A stretch of 64,000 nt of DNA, from the NCBI RefSeq assembly GCF_958295425.1, contig NC_081154.1, forward strand, positions 124,001 to 188,000, written 5' to 3'. The DNA comes from Solea solea (Eukaryota > Chordata > Actinopteri > Pleuronectiformes > Soleidae). The notes beneath the pieces were generated by a model. The model did not search any database, was not told the DNA's origin, and was given only the letters and a program-made list of their open reading frames with translations. Of this stretch, positions 1 to 8,966 are shown in pieces; position 1 is the first letter of the stretch, and each line of letters opens with the position of its first letter. The position numbers and the translations under genes were made by a program.

Positions 1-3000
1 CCTCATAGGCCTCAGAACCATGATCTGCCACCTCAGGGGTGAACATTTCCACCACATCAAGCACTGCCTCAGTGATAGGTATGGGGGAAACAGGGGAAGC
101 AGTTTTTGTGCTGCCCTCTGATTGGACAGAGTGGCTGGAGAAGGGTCTTGTCTCAGAAACTTCATCTAATTCAGCTGGAGAGATACTGCAGGTCTCCTGA
201 AAGGCCATAGTGCAACTGTCTTCCTTGATAGGAGTAAATGTATTCACCTCATCCATAATGGCTGGGGCAATGCAAGGTAGGTTGATTTCAATGACTTTTG
301 CAGTGGGAGGTTTGGGGGAAACAGGGGAAGGTGTTGTCCTGTTGTCCTGTAATCTTATAGAGAGGTTGAATGACGATCTAGTCTGAGGAGCTTTATCTCC
401 ACTTTCCCCTGACTCAACTTGAGAGACACTGCAGGCCTCCTCAAAGGCCTCAGCGCAACTGCCTGCCACGTCAAGAGAGACCATATCCAGCTCATTTAAA
501 TTAACTGTAGTGCCAGGTTGGATGACATCAGTTATTGCTGCAGTGGTAGGTATGGAGGAAACCATGGAAGGTGTTGTCGTGCCGGAGGACAGTGCTTTAT
601 TTTCATCTCTACCATCATCTGATGCAGTTGGAGAGATACTGCAGGTGTCTTTAAAGGCCTCAATGGAACTGTCAGCCACCATAGGAATAAATGTATCCAC
701 CTCATCCAAAATACCTGGGGTGATGCCAGGTTGGGTGTCATCAGTTACCTCTGTAGTGGTAGTTAATAGTGCAGTAGGGGAGGGTGTTGTCCTGCTGTCT
801 TGTAATCCTAAGGAGCAACTGGAGATTTGTGTCATAAGACCGTCCTTATCTCTACCGTCCTCTGACACAGCTTGAGAGTGTGTGAAGGTCTCCTCAAAAG
901 CCTCAGTGCAACTCCCTGCCATCACAGGGGTGACCTCATCCAAAATAGAAGGGGTAGTGCCAGTTTGGGCATCATCAGTCACTGCTGCAGTAGTAGGTAT
1001 AAGGGAAACAGGAGAAGGAGTTGTCCTGCTGGAGGACGGTCTTTTCTGAAAAACTTCATCTCTACTATCATCTGACACAGCTGGAGAGGTGTCTTTAAAG
1101 GCCTCAATGGAACTGTCGGACACCCTAGGAGTGAATGTATCCACTTCATCCAAAATAGCTTGGGTGATGACAGGTACGGTTCCATCAGTGGTAGGTATGG
1201 CTGAAACAGGGGAAGATGTTGACATGCTATCCTGTAACCCTGTAATTATCTCAACACCTTCATCTTTGCCCTCCTCTGACACAGCTGGAGCAATACTACA
1301 GGTGTCCTCAAAGGCTTTGGTGCAACTGAATTCCACATCAGGGATGAATGTATCTACTTCGTCTTGAGTAGAAGTACTCAGAACCCCCTCCAAAATGGCT
1401 GGGGTAATGCCTGATGGAATATTGTCAGTTATTTCTACAGTCGCAGGAATGTGGAGAACAGGGGAGGGTGCTGTCTCAAAGACTTCAGTGCAACCATCTA
1501 CCACCTCAAGGGTGAATGTATCCACTGCAGCAGTAGTTGATGAAGTTGCTGCAGTTGCTTCAGTTGAGTAGCTGAATGACAGTCTATTATCTACAACTCC
1601 AATATTGCTGGTATCCTCTGACACATCTGGGGGGACAGTTAAACAGACTCTTATTTGGGTGTCACTTAACATGGCAGTGATAGGTGTTGAGGAAACAGGG
1701 GTGGCTGTGTACTTGACATCTTGTGATCCGGTATAGTGGCTGGAGGATGGTCCTGAGACGGATGCTTTCAAACCGTGAGGTATACTGACGGTGTCTTTAA
1801 GCGCATCAGAGCAAATCTTTGCCAAATCAGGGGGGGGCGTGGATGCATTAGGATCAGCTCTTATAAACTCATCCAACAAAGTTTGAGCAAAACTTAAAAG
1901 GTTTTCCTTTCCTGACTCAGACGGAGCTTGAGAGACCCCGCAGGTATGGTCAAAGGTCTGAGAAATGTTTTCTGCCTCAAGGGTTGATGTTTCTATCTCT
2001 TCTTCAGCCGCAGCACTTGGAGAGATTCCATGTCGGGTTTTGTCAGGTATTGTTTCGGTAGAAGGTGTAGGGGAGACTTCTCTCTCAGCTGGAGAGATAT
2101 TAGTCCCTTCAAAAGACTCAGTGCAAATGTCTTCCACTCTAGGAGTTAATGTATCTGCCTCTTCCAAAACACCTCGAGGGATGACAGGTTGGGTGTCCTC
2201 AGTTACTACTGTCGTGGTAGGAATAGGGTAAACAGAAAAAGGTTGGCTGGAGGATGGTCTTGTCTCAGGGGCTTCATCTCTACTATCCTCTGACATAACT
2301 GGAACGATAGTGCAGGTCTTGTCAAGAGCCTCAGCAACTTCAAGGATGAACATATCTACTCCATCCAAAATCGGTGATGTGATGCCAGTGTCATCAGTTA
2401 TTTCTGTAGTGGTAGGTATAACAGATTCGGGGGAAGGTGTTTCCTCTAAAATTGTAAGGAGGCTGGAGGATGGTCCAGTCTGAGAGACTTCATCTTCACC
2501 ACTGGTCTCCCCAAAGGCCATAGTACAAACATCCTTTACTGTAGGACTGACTATTTCCACCTCAACCAAAATAGATGGAGTCATGGCAGGTTGGGTGTCA
2601 TCCGTTACTTCTGTTGCTGTAGGTAAGGCAGAAACAGAGGATGGCCTTGCCTCAGAGATTTCTTCATCTTCACCATTGTCTAACTCAGCTGGAGAGACAC
2701 CACTGGTCTCCTCAAATTCCTTAGTACAACTGTCTTCGACCTTAGAGGTGACCCTGTCCCTCTCATCCAAAATATATGGAGTAATGCCTGTTTGGGTGTC
2801 ATCAGCAATTTCTGTAGCGGTAGATGAGGTAGAAACAGGGGAAGCGGTTAGCCTGCCCTCATCTGATCTGATAAAGCAGCTGGTGTATGGTCCTGTCTCA
2901 GAGACTTCCCCTCTACTATCCTCTGACATGCCTGGAGAGGCATTCTCAAAGGCCTCAGTGAAACTGTCTTCCGCATTCACAGTGGTGAATGTATCTATCT

Positions 3001-6000
3001 CATCCAAAATAGATGTGATGCAAGGTTGGGTGTCATCAGTTACCTCTGTAGTAGTAGGTATTTGGGAAATAGGGGATATAAAGCAACTGGAGGAGGGTCG
3101 TGTCTTAAGTAAGTCTTCATCCATAGCTTCCGCTGACACAAAGGCCTTGCTGCAACCGTCTGCCACCTCAGTGGTGAACATATCCACCCCATGTTGAATA
3201 GTAGTACTCAGAACCTGATCCAGTACAGCTGGAGAAATGTCGGGAAGAGTGTCATCAGTTATTACTGCAGTGACTGGCACAGGGGAAACAGGGGAATGTG
3301 TCTCAATGACGTCTTCATCTCTACCATCCTCTGATACAGCTGGAGAGAGTATGCAGATCTCACAGGCCTCTTTACAAGTGTCTGCAACCTCAGGGGTTAC
3401 CATATTAGTGGTATGGGGAGGTGTTTCTTTAGTGCCTTCTAATTCTCGTAAGTGGCTGAATGATAGTCTATGCTCTTGGACTTCAAAATCTCTGGTATCT
3501 TCTGACACAGTTGGAGAGGCACTGCAGGTATCGGCGGCGACCTCAAAGGTAGTGGACATCTCAAGAGATACACAGATTCTAGGTCGGGTGTCATCACTTA
3601 ATGTGGCAGTGGTAGATGTTGAGGGGGACACTGTGTGCTTGAAATCATGTGCTTCGAGATCGTGGCTGGACAATGGTTTTGGGGCTGAAGCTTTAAAAGC
3701 TGGAGGGATGCTGCTCGTGTCTTTAAGAGCCTCAGAGCAAATCTTTGCCACATCAGGAGGGGGCTTTGTTATGTCAGGATCAGCTTTTACAAACTCATCT
3801 AACAAGGTTTGAGCAAAGGTGAGAAGGTTGTCATCTGTTGCTGACTCTGAAACAGCTGGAGAGAGCCTGCAGGTCTCCTCCAAGGTTTGAGAAATTTCTA
3901 CCTCATTATCCACCCTTGTGGATGTTTCCATCTCATTTTCGGCACTTGGAACTGCATCCAGCGTGGTTGGAAAGACTTCATCTTTGTCATCTTCTGACTC
4001 AGGTGGAGAGATTTTGCAGGTCTCCTCAAAGGCCTCAGTGACACCATCTTCCACCTGAGTAACCGCATACACCTCATCCAAAATAGCTTGGGTGATGTAT
4101 GCAGGTAGGGTTTCATCTAATACTTCTGTTGTGGTAGGTATGGGGGAAACAGGGCAAGGTGGAGAGACAGTGCAGGTCTCATCAAAGGCCCCAGCGACAC
4201 TGTGTCCAACCTCAGTGATCTCATGCAAAATGGGTGAGGTGGCGCCACATTGGGTGTCATCAGTTACTTCTGTAATGGTAGGTATGGTCGACACGGGGGA
4301 AGGTGTCCTGCTTTCCTCTGATCTGGTAAAGTGACTGGAAGGTGGTCTTGACTCAGGGACTGCACCATCATCTGATCCAGAGAGAGTGCAGGTGTCCTCA
4401 AAAGCCTCCTCATCCACAATAGATAGGGTTTCATCAATTACTGGTCTCGTCTCAGGGACGTTATCTCTATCTTCTGACACACCTGGATAGCTAATGGAGG
4501 TCTCCTCAAAGGCCTCAGTGCAACGGTCCGCCATCTCAGGAGTAAATGTATCTTCCTCATCCAAAATTGTTGGGGTGATGCCAGATAGGTTGTCATCAGT
4601 GACTACTTCGGTGGTAAGAATGCTGTCTTGTGATTCCACATAAGGGCTGGAGGGCCTCGTCTTAGGAACATTGTCATCTCTGCCATCTTCCAAAACAGGT
4701 GGAGAGAGAGTGCAGATTTTTTCAAAAGCCTCAGTGCAACTGTCTACCTGGGTGAACGCATCGACCTCATCAAATTCTGTTGCAGGGGTAGGGGGAGGTT
4801 CTTTTCTAGTGCTTTGTGATTCAGTTGAATGGGTGCATGATAGTCTCCCTGTGTCTTCAAAATCTATTGCATCCTCTGACACAGATGGGGAGACCTTGTG
4901 GGTATCCTTAAAGTTCTCTGCTATCTTTTCTGCTATCTCAGACATTTCAAGAGTTAAAGTGAATAATGGTGTGGCAGTGGTAGGCGTTAACAAAGCAGTG
5001 GAGGCTGGGTGCGTGTCATCCTGTGATCCGCTATAATGGCTGGAGGATGGTCTTGTGTCAGTATCTTCTAAAGGTGGAGAGATACTGCCGGTGTCTTTGA
5101 GAACCCCAGAGCACATCTTTGCCACATCAGGGGGAGATGATTTTGCATCAGGATCAGCTCTTAAAAACTCATCTAACAAAGTTTGAGCAAAGTTTAAAAG
5201 GTTCTCGTCATTCCCTGACTCAGACAGAGCTGGAGAGACTCTTCCGGTCTCTTCAAAGGTCTGAGAAACACGCTCTACCGCAAGGCCGGACATTTCCATC
5301 TCATTTTCAGCAGCAGCTCTTGGAACCTCATTGTCAACCAAACCCATGATTTTGTCCGACACAACTGAAGAGAGAATGCGGGTTTGTTCGAAAATCTCAG
5401 AGGAACCAACTGTTTCATCACTGGTGAAAGTTTCAACCTCAACTCTAACAGTAACACTCTGAAACTTATCCAGAGTATCTAGACAGATGCCAAGTTGGGT
5501 GCCATCACTTACTGCTCCAGTGTGAGGTATGAGGCAAGCAGGGGAAGCCGTTTTCCTGCCGTCCTTTGGTCCAATAGAGTCACTGAGAAATGGTCTTGTC
5601 TCAGCAGCTTTTTCATCTCTACACTCATCTGACTCAGCTGGAGAGAAACTGCAGGTCTCTTCAAAGGCCTCAGTGCAAACCTTATAAGTAGACTCCACTG
5701 TGATGCCAGGCTGGGTTTTGTCAGCGACTGCTACAGCGGTGGACAGAGGGGAAACGGGGGATGGTATAGTGCTGATGCCTTGAGATCTCATCTCAGGGAC
5801 TCCTTCACCTCTACCCTCCTCTGACATAGCTGAAGAGGAAGTGCAGATGTCTTCTATGGCCGTGATGGAACTGTCTGCTACTTCAGATGTGACTGCATCT
5901 AACTCATCATGTACTGCTTCAGCAGTAGGGGGAGGTGGTTTTCTGGTGCCTTGTGATTCAGCTAAATGACTGGATGATGGTCTGCTCTCTGGGACAACAT

Positions 6001-6870
6001 CTATGGTATCCTCTGATACAACTGGAGAGTGCAGTTGTATATTGCAGGTGGTCTCAGAACACGTGCTTACTACCTCAGACACCTCAATAGTTACAGTGAT
6101 TCTTGGTAGGTTAATGGAGGCAGTGAGCTTGTCATCCTGTGAAACTTCCAAACCTGCACAGATACCACCCGAGTCCCTTAGTACCTCAGAGCAAATCTTT
6201 GCTACATCAGGGGGACTTGTTTGTGCGTCAGGATCAGCTCTTATAAACTCATCTAACAAAGTTTGAGCAAAAGTGATAAGTTTCTCTTCCTTTCCTGACT
6301 CAGATGAAGATGGGGAGACCCTGCAAGTCTCCTCAAAGGTCTGAGAACCGTCTTCTACCTCCAAGGTGGATGCTTCAGTGGTCGTAGGAGAAACGGGGGA
6401 AGCGGTTTTCTTGCTGTCTATCTCAGAGACCTCTTCATCTAACTCAGCTGAAGAGATACTGCAGATCTCCAAGGTCTGAGAACTGGTTTCTACTGCCAGG
6501 GTAGACGTTTCCATCTCATCTTCAGCAGCAACACTCGCATCCCCATCGAGCGTAGCTGGAGAGACGCCATGTTGAGTGTCATCAGTTATTTCTTCAGGGG
6601 CAGGTGAAGGGGACTTGGAGACATCTTCATCTGCATCATCAGCTGAAGAAATTCGGCAGGTTTCCATCTCATCTTCAGCAGGAACAAGGACTTCAAAATC
6701 CACAATTTTCTCGGACTTGGCTGAAGAGGTCTCAGAACCGCTTTCCGCTCCTTCCTCCTTAACTTCAGCAGCAGCACTAAGACCCTCATCCACGGTAACT
6801 GGACTGATGTCAGGCTGGGGGTCCTTGGTGGGGCTCTCCTCTGAACCAGTAGATTTTCTGGAGGACGGTC
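1..6870 (-). repeat. Coding tandem repeat array of the acidic ORF
   Basis: The coding sequence consists of degenerate units of roughly 200-300 bp. On the plus strand they are recognised by recurring gagagatactgcaggtctcc, tcaaaggcctcagtgcaact, and a gggaaacagggg-like block. All units keep the same reading frame. Larger blocks are marked by the ADPDA-containing element near 1860, 3790, 5165 and 6245. Divergence between units is substantial, so the array is not recent, yet the frame is preserved throughout, which argues for selection on protein length or composition. Confidence 0.8.
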
Positions 6871-7681
6871 TTGTTTCAGGCTCCTCAAAATCCAATTTAT
6901 CTGGAAGGAATTTTTTCACAGCTTTAACAACTTCCGTAAAGGCAGACTTCTGTTGGGACAGACTCATCTCTTTTTTGGGTTTCCACGCATCCTCTTGGGC
7001 AAATGCTGTCCTCCTTGCGAAAAACTTATCCAGATAGTCGTCTACCTTCTGTATAGTGGTCGGACCTAGCATGCTTTTCTCCTCCTGATCCTCGGACATG
7101 GCACATTCCTCTTTATCCCAGCGATGTACCTTCTGTACCAGGTGATTGACATCCTTCGTTACCTGACTGAAGACGCCTGTAACCGGGTGGTCCAAATTAA
7201 TATCTGACATTAAATCATTATCTCCGTACTTTGAAAATGCAGGTTTAGTTTCAGACACTTCAGTATCTGCGACAGTCTCGGACTCAGGTGGTCTTGAACA
7301 ATCGTTCACATCCGATTTACCCGACAAGAAAAATTGGACAGCTTTAAGTACTTCAGCAAAGGTGGACTTGTGTTGGGTTAGACCCATGTCTTTTTTCAGT
7401 GTCCTCTCTGGCTTTTTCGCGTCTCTTGTGATTTGAAAGTCTTCTTCAGTGAACGCCGCCCTCCTTGAGAAGAACTTATCCAGATAGTCGTCTACCTTCT
7501 GTATTGTGACTGGACCCAGTGTCTCTTTCTCCTGCTCGTCCACAGACGCGGCGCGTTCCTCTTCATCCCAGTGGTGGACCTCCCGTGTCAGGTCACTGAC
7601 ATCCCTCGTTACCCGATGAAAGATGTCCGACAGGAAAGGGTGGTCCCGACTGATGTCTGTCTTCACATCATCCTTCCCCAT
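1..7681 (-). CDS. Giant acidic repeat protein, uncharacterised, 3' end beyond window
   Basis: Read on the minus strand, an ATG at 7681 in a strong Kozak context (CACCCACCATGGGG) opens a frame with no stop down to base 1, about 2,560 codons without an intron. Residues about 8-122 and 159-262 are two copies of one domain; both contain LGPxTIQKVDDYLDKFF followed by basic residues. From about residue 270 the protein is acidic, rich in Ser/Thr/Pro/Glu, and built from some two dozen degenerate repeats of about 70-100 aa. These carry elements such as ILDEVDTFTPEVADS, EAFEETCSISPAESDD and TRPSSS. A second element, FAQTLLDEF(I/L/V)(R/K)ADPDA, occurs four times. I see no signal peptide or membrane segment. 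The gene lies about 540 bp downstream of heatr1 in the same orientation. I do not recognise the family; a disordered scaffold-like protein is inference. Upstream non-coding exons are possible, because a CAG lies about 48 bp before the ATG. Confidence 0.85.
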   Translation of the reverse strand, partial: MGKDDVKTDISRDHPFLSDIFHRVTRDVSDLTREVHHWDEEERAASVDEQEKETLGPVTIQKVDDYLDKFFSRRAAFTEEDFQITRDAKKPERTLKKDMGLTQHKSTFAEVLKAVQFFLSGKSDVNDCSRPPESETVADTEVSETKPAFSKYGDNDLMSDINLDHPVTGVFSQVTKDVNHLVQKVHRWDKEECAMSEDQEEKSMLGPTTIQKVDDYLDKFFARRTAFAQEDAWKPKKEMSLSQQKSAFTEVVKAVKKFLPDKLDFEEPETRPSSRKSTGSEESPTKDPQPDISPVTVDEGLSAAAEVKEEGAESGSETSSAKSEKIVDFEVLVPAEDEMETCRISSADDADEDVSKSPSPAPEEITDDTQHGVSPATLDGDASVAAEDEMETSTLAVETSSQTLEICSISSAELDEEVSEIDSKKTASPVSPTTTEASTLEVEDGSQTFEETCRVSPSSSESGKEEKLITFAQTLLDEFIRADPDAQTSPPDVAKICSEVLRDSGGICAGLEVSQDDKLTASINLPRITVTIEVSEVVSTCSETTCNIQLHSPVVSEDTIDVVPESRPSSSHLAESQGTRKPPPPTAEAVHDELDAVTSEVADSSITAIEDICTSSSAMSEEGRGEGVPEMRSQGISTIPSPVSPLSTAVAVADKTQPGITVESTYKVCTEAFEETCSFSPAESDECRDEKAAETRPFLSDSIGPKDGRKTASPACLIPHTGAVSDGTQLGICLDTLDKFQSVTVRVEVETFTSDETVGSSEIFEQTRILSSVVSDKIMGLVDNEVPRAAAENEMEMSGLAVERVSQTFEETGRVSPALSESGNDENLLNFAQTLLDEFLRADPDAKSSPPDVAKMCSGVLKDTGSISPPLEDTDTRPSSSHYSGSQDDTHPASTALLTPTTATPLFTLTLEMSEIAEKIAENFKDTHKVSPSVSEDAIDFEDTGRLSCTHSTESQSTRKEPPPTPATEFDEVDAFTQVDSCTEAFEKICTLSPPVLEDGRDDNVPKTRPSSPYVESQDSILTTEVVTDDNLSGITPTILDEEDTFTPEMADRCTEAFEETSISYPGVSEDRDNVPETRPVIDETLSIVDEEAFEDTCTLSGSDDGAVPESRPPSSHFTRSEESRTPSPVSTIPTITEVTDDTQCGATSPILHEITEVGHSVAGAFDETCTVSPPCPVSPIPTTTEVLDETLPAYITQAILDEVYAVTQVEDGVTEAFEETCKISPPESEDDKDEVFPTTLDAVPSAENEMETSTRVDNEVEISQTLEETCRLSPAVSESATDDNLLTFAQTLLDEFVKADPDITKPPPDVAKICSEALKDTSSIPPAFKASAPKPLSSHDLEAHDFKHTVSPSTSTTATLSDDTRPRICVSLEMSTTFEVAADTCSASPTVSEDTRDFEVQEHRLSFSHLRELEGTKETPPHTTNMVTPEVADTCKEACEICILSPAVSEDGRDEDVIETHSPVSPVPVTAVITDDTLPDISPAVLDQVLSTTIQHGVDMFTTEVADGCSKAFVSAEAMDEDLLKTRPSSSCFISPISQIPTTTEVTDDTQPCITSILDEIDTFTTVNAEDSFTEAFENASPGMSEDSRGEVSETGPYTSCFIRSDEGRLTASPVSTSSTATEIADDTQTGITPYILDERDRVTSKVEDSCTKEFEETSGVSPAELDNGEDEEISEARPSSVSALPTATEVTDDTQPAMTPSILVEVEIVSPTVKDVCTMAFGETSGEDEVSQTGPSSSLLTILEETPSPESVIPTTTEITDDTGITSPILDGVDMFILEVAEALDKTCTIVPVMSEDSRDEAPETRPSSSQPFSVYPIPTTTVVTEDTQPVIPRGVLEEADTLTPRVEDICTESFEGTNISPAEREVSPTPSTETIPDKTRHGISPSAAAEEEIETSTLEAENISQTFDHTCGVSQAPSESGKENLLSFAQTLLDEFIRADPNASTPPPDLAKICSDALKDTVSIPHGLKASVSGPSSSHYTGSQDVKYTATPVSSTPITAMLSDTQIRVCLTVPPDVSEDTSNIGVVDNRLSFSYSTEATAATSSTTAAVDTFTLEVVDGCTEVFETAPSPVLHIPATVEITDNIPSGITPAILEGVLSTSTQDEVDTFIPDVEFSCTKAFEDTCSIAPAVSEEGKDEGVEIITGLQDSMSTSSPVSAIPTTDGTVPVITQAILDEVDTFTPRVSDSSIEAFKDTSPAVSDDSRDEVFQKRPSSSRTTPSPVSLIPTTAAVTDDAQTGTTPSILDEVTPVMAGSCTEAFEETFTHSQAVSEDGRDKDGLMTQISSCSLGLQDSRTTPSPTALLTTTTEVTDDTQPGITPGILDEVDTFIPMVADSSIEAFKDTCSISPTASDDGRDENKALSSGTTTPSMVSSIPTTAAITDVIQPGTTVNLNELDMVSLDVAGSCAEAFEEACSVSQVESGESGDKAPQTRSSFNLSIRLQDNRTTPSPVSPKPPTAKVIEINLPCIAPAIMDEVNTFTPIKEDSCTMAFQETCSISPAELDEVSETRPFSSHSVQSEGSTKTASPVSPIPITEAVLDVVEMFTPEVADHGSEAYE

Positions 7682-7856
7682 GGTGGGTGCAGGGGAAACA
7701 GAGGAAGTCTCTTTCCTCCTCTGTTTCTCTGGAATTCTATGATCCTGACGCGTTATTTAGTGATTTTACAAAATAACCTGGTGTGTTTCAGAGAAGTTGC
7801 CATTTGAACATCGCATCACTGCTTTTTTCTCTGTCCACTCAGAATTCAAACTATAC

Positions 7857-7906
7857 CAGTGATGAGTGGATGAAAGGAGACGCCTCCTTTCATCCACTCA
7901 TCACTG
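7857..7906. repeat. Perfect 23-bp inverted repeat with 4-bp loop
   Basis: Arm 1 (7857-7879) begins CAGTGATGAGTGGATG and arm 2 (7884-7906) is its exact reverse complement. The spacer is ACGC. Pairing stops immediately outside the arms. It lies about 175 bp upstream of the ATG of the acidic ORF. Confidence 0.9.
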
Positions 7907-7989
7907 TTACAATGACAACGGCTTTGGAATTTTCCCTCCTGCTGACAAACCACTCACTCTGCCACACCAGAGTCCAGAGAGAGAATCAC

Positions 7990-8115
7990 AGGGGCTGCTG
8001 GTCCTCTGCGGCTTCGTGTGGTCACTTGGTGTCACTGACGTCAACCTGAACATTGGATTTCAAACACTGGAGACAAAATCAGACATTTGAACTTAATGAT
8101 GGAGGCACCAGTGTG
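7990..8115 (+). repeat. Dispersed repeat fragment, copy 1
   Basis: The stretch containing ggtgtcactgacgtcaa, ttggatttcaaacact and aaaatcagacatttgaactt followed by gatggaggca recurs near 45960-46060 in the same orientation and near 29185-29300 in reverse. In all three copies a GT microsatellite follows the gatggaggca end. It is probably part of a non-autonomous interspersed element; the class is not determined. Confidence 0.7.
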
Positions 8116-8180
8116 TGTGTGTGTGTGTTTGTCACTTTCTCACTCAGAACCCAGAAAACACACAAACTTCTGATCACTTT

Positions 8181-8186
8181 TTTATT
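8181..8186 (-). terminator. heatr1 polyadenylation signal AATAAA
   Basis: The minus strand reads AATAAA about 35 bases after the heatr1 stop codon. This implies a very short 3' UTR and separates heatr1 from the downstream acidic ORF. Confidence 0.6.
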
Positions 8187-8220
8187 TTAGTCTGAAGCAT
8201 TTCCTGTGTGTGTGTGTGTG

Positions 8221-8935
8221 TTAGAAGTAGCTTTGCAGAGGTTCTCCCAGAATGTTCTCCATCTCCTGAATGACTTTGTGAACCTGCTGCTCCACCTCCT
8301 CGCACTCATCTGAAAAACAAACGCACCCTGGTCACACACAGGAAGCGCTCGCAGGCAAACAGGAAGTCAGTTCCAGGTTCCTTCCAATTTTACAGCCATA
8401 AAATCTAAATAAATCCTGATGACTCTCATGAGACGCTATAATTGGAACTGCAGTAACCATTTTAAACACTAGTGGTCACTGTTTTACACATTTGACCTTT
8501 ACATTTAAACATTTGTCTGTGAGTGTGTCTGTGTGAGTGTGTGTCTCACCCTCCATCAGTTCAGCCATGAATGGAACACTCTCTGGCAGCAGAATCACAT
8601 AATTCTCCTTCAGTTTCGATGCTAACTCCTTTAGCATTAGCAGAGCAGCGAAGCGCACCTGAAGGGGAGGAGCATAATCACTTATTCACCACAGAAATGA
8701 AAGGATGAACACAAAGTGATTCAGGCTGTGTGAGTGAGTTAGTATCGAATATCGAGTGAGTGAGTGAGTCTCACTTTAGCGTTGCTGTGTCTCGTCTTCA
8801 GCAGAATCTGATAGTTGAGAGTTTTCCACTCAGAGTCGTCGGCCAGAGCCACAGAGAACTGACCTACACATGGAACCAGGTGTTTGACCACCCTCTGCTG
8901 GTAGACCTCCTGCCCACCCACCATGTTCTCCAACT

Positions 8936-8966
<31 letters not shown>

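Larger units (their letters stand above)
7682..8180. other. Intergenic spacer between heatr1 and the acidic ORF
   Basis: No gene is seen here. The spacer holds a perfect hairpin (7857-7906), a fragment of a dispersed repeat (about 7990-8115) and GT microsatellites. It must contain the promoter or 5' leader of the acidic ORF if that gene is independently transcribed. I see no clear TATA box in the 150 bases before the ATG. Confidence 0.6.

Noticed and set aside
510..6270. Many plus-strand open stretches of 60-200 codons over the acidic ORF
   Set aside because: They are antisense shadows of the repetitive minus-strand frame; the skewed codon usage leaves few stops in the complementary frames.
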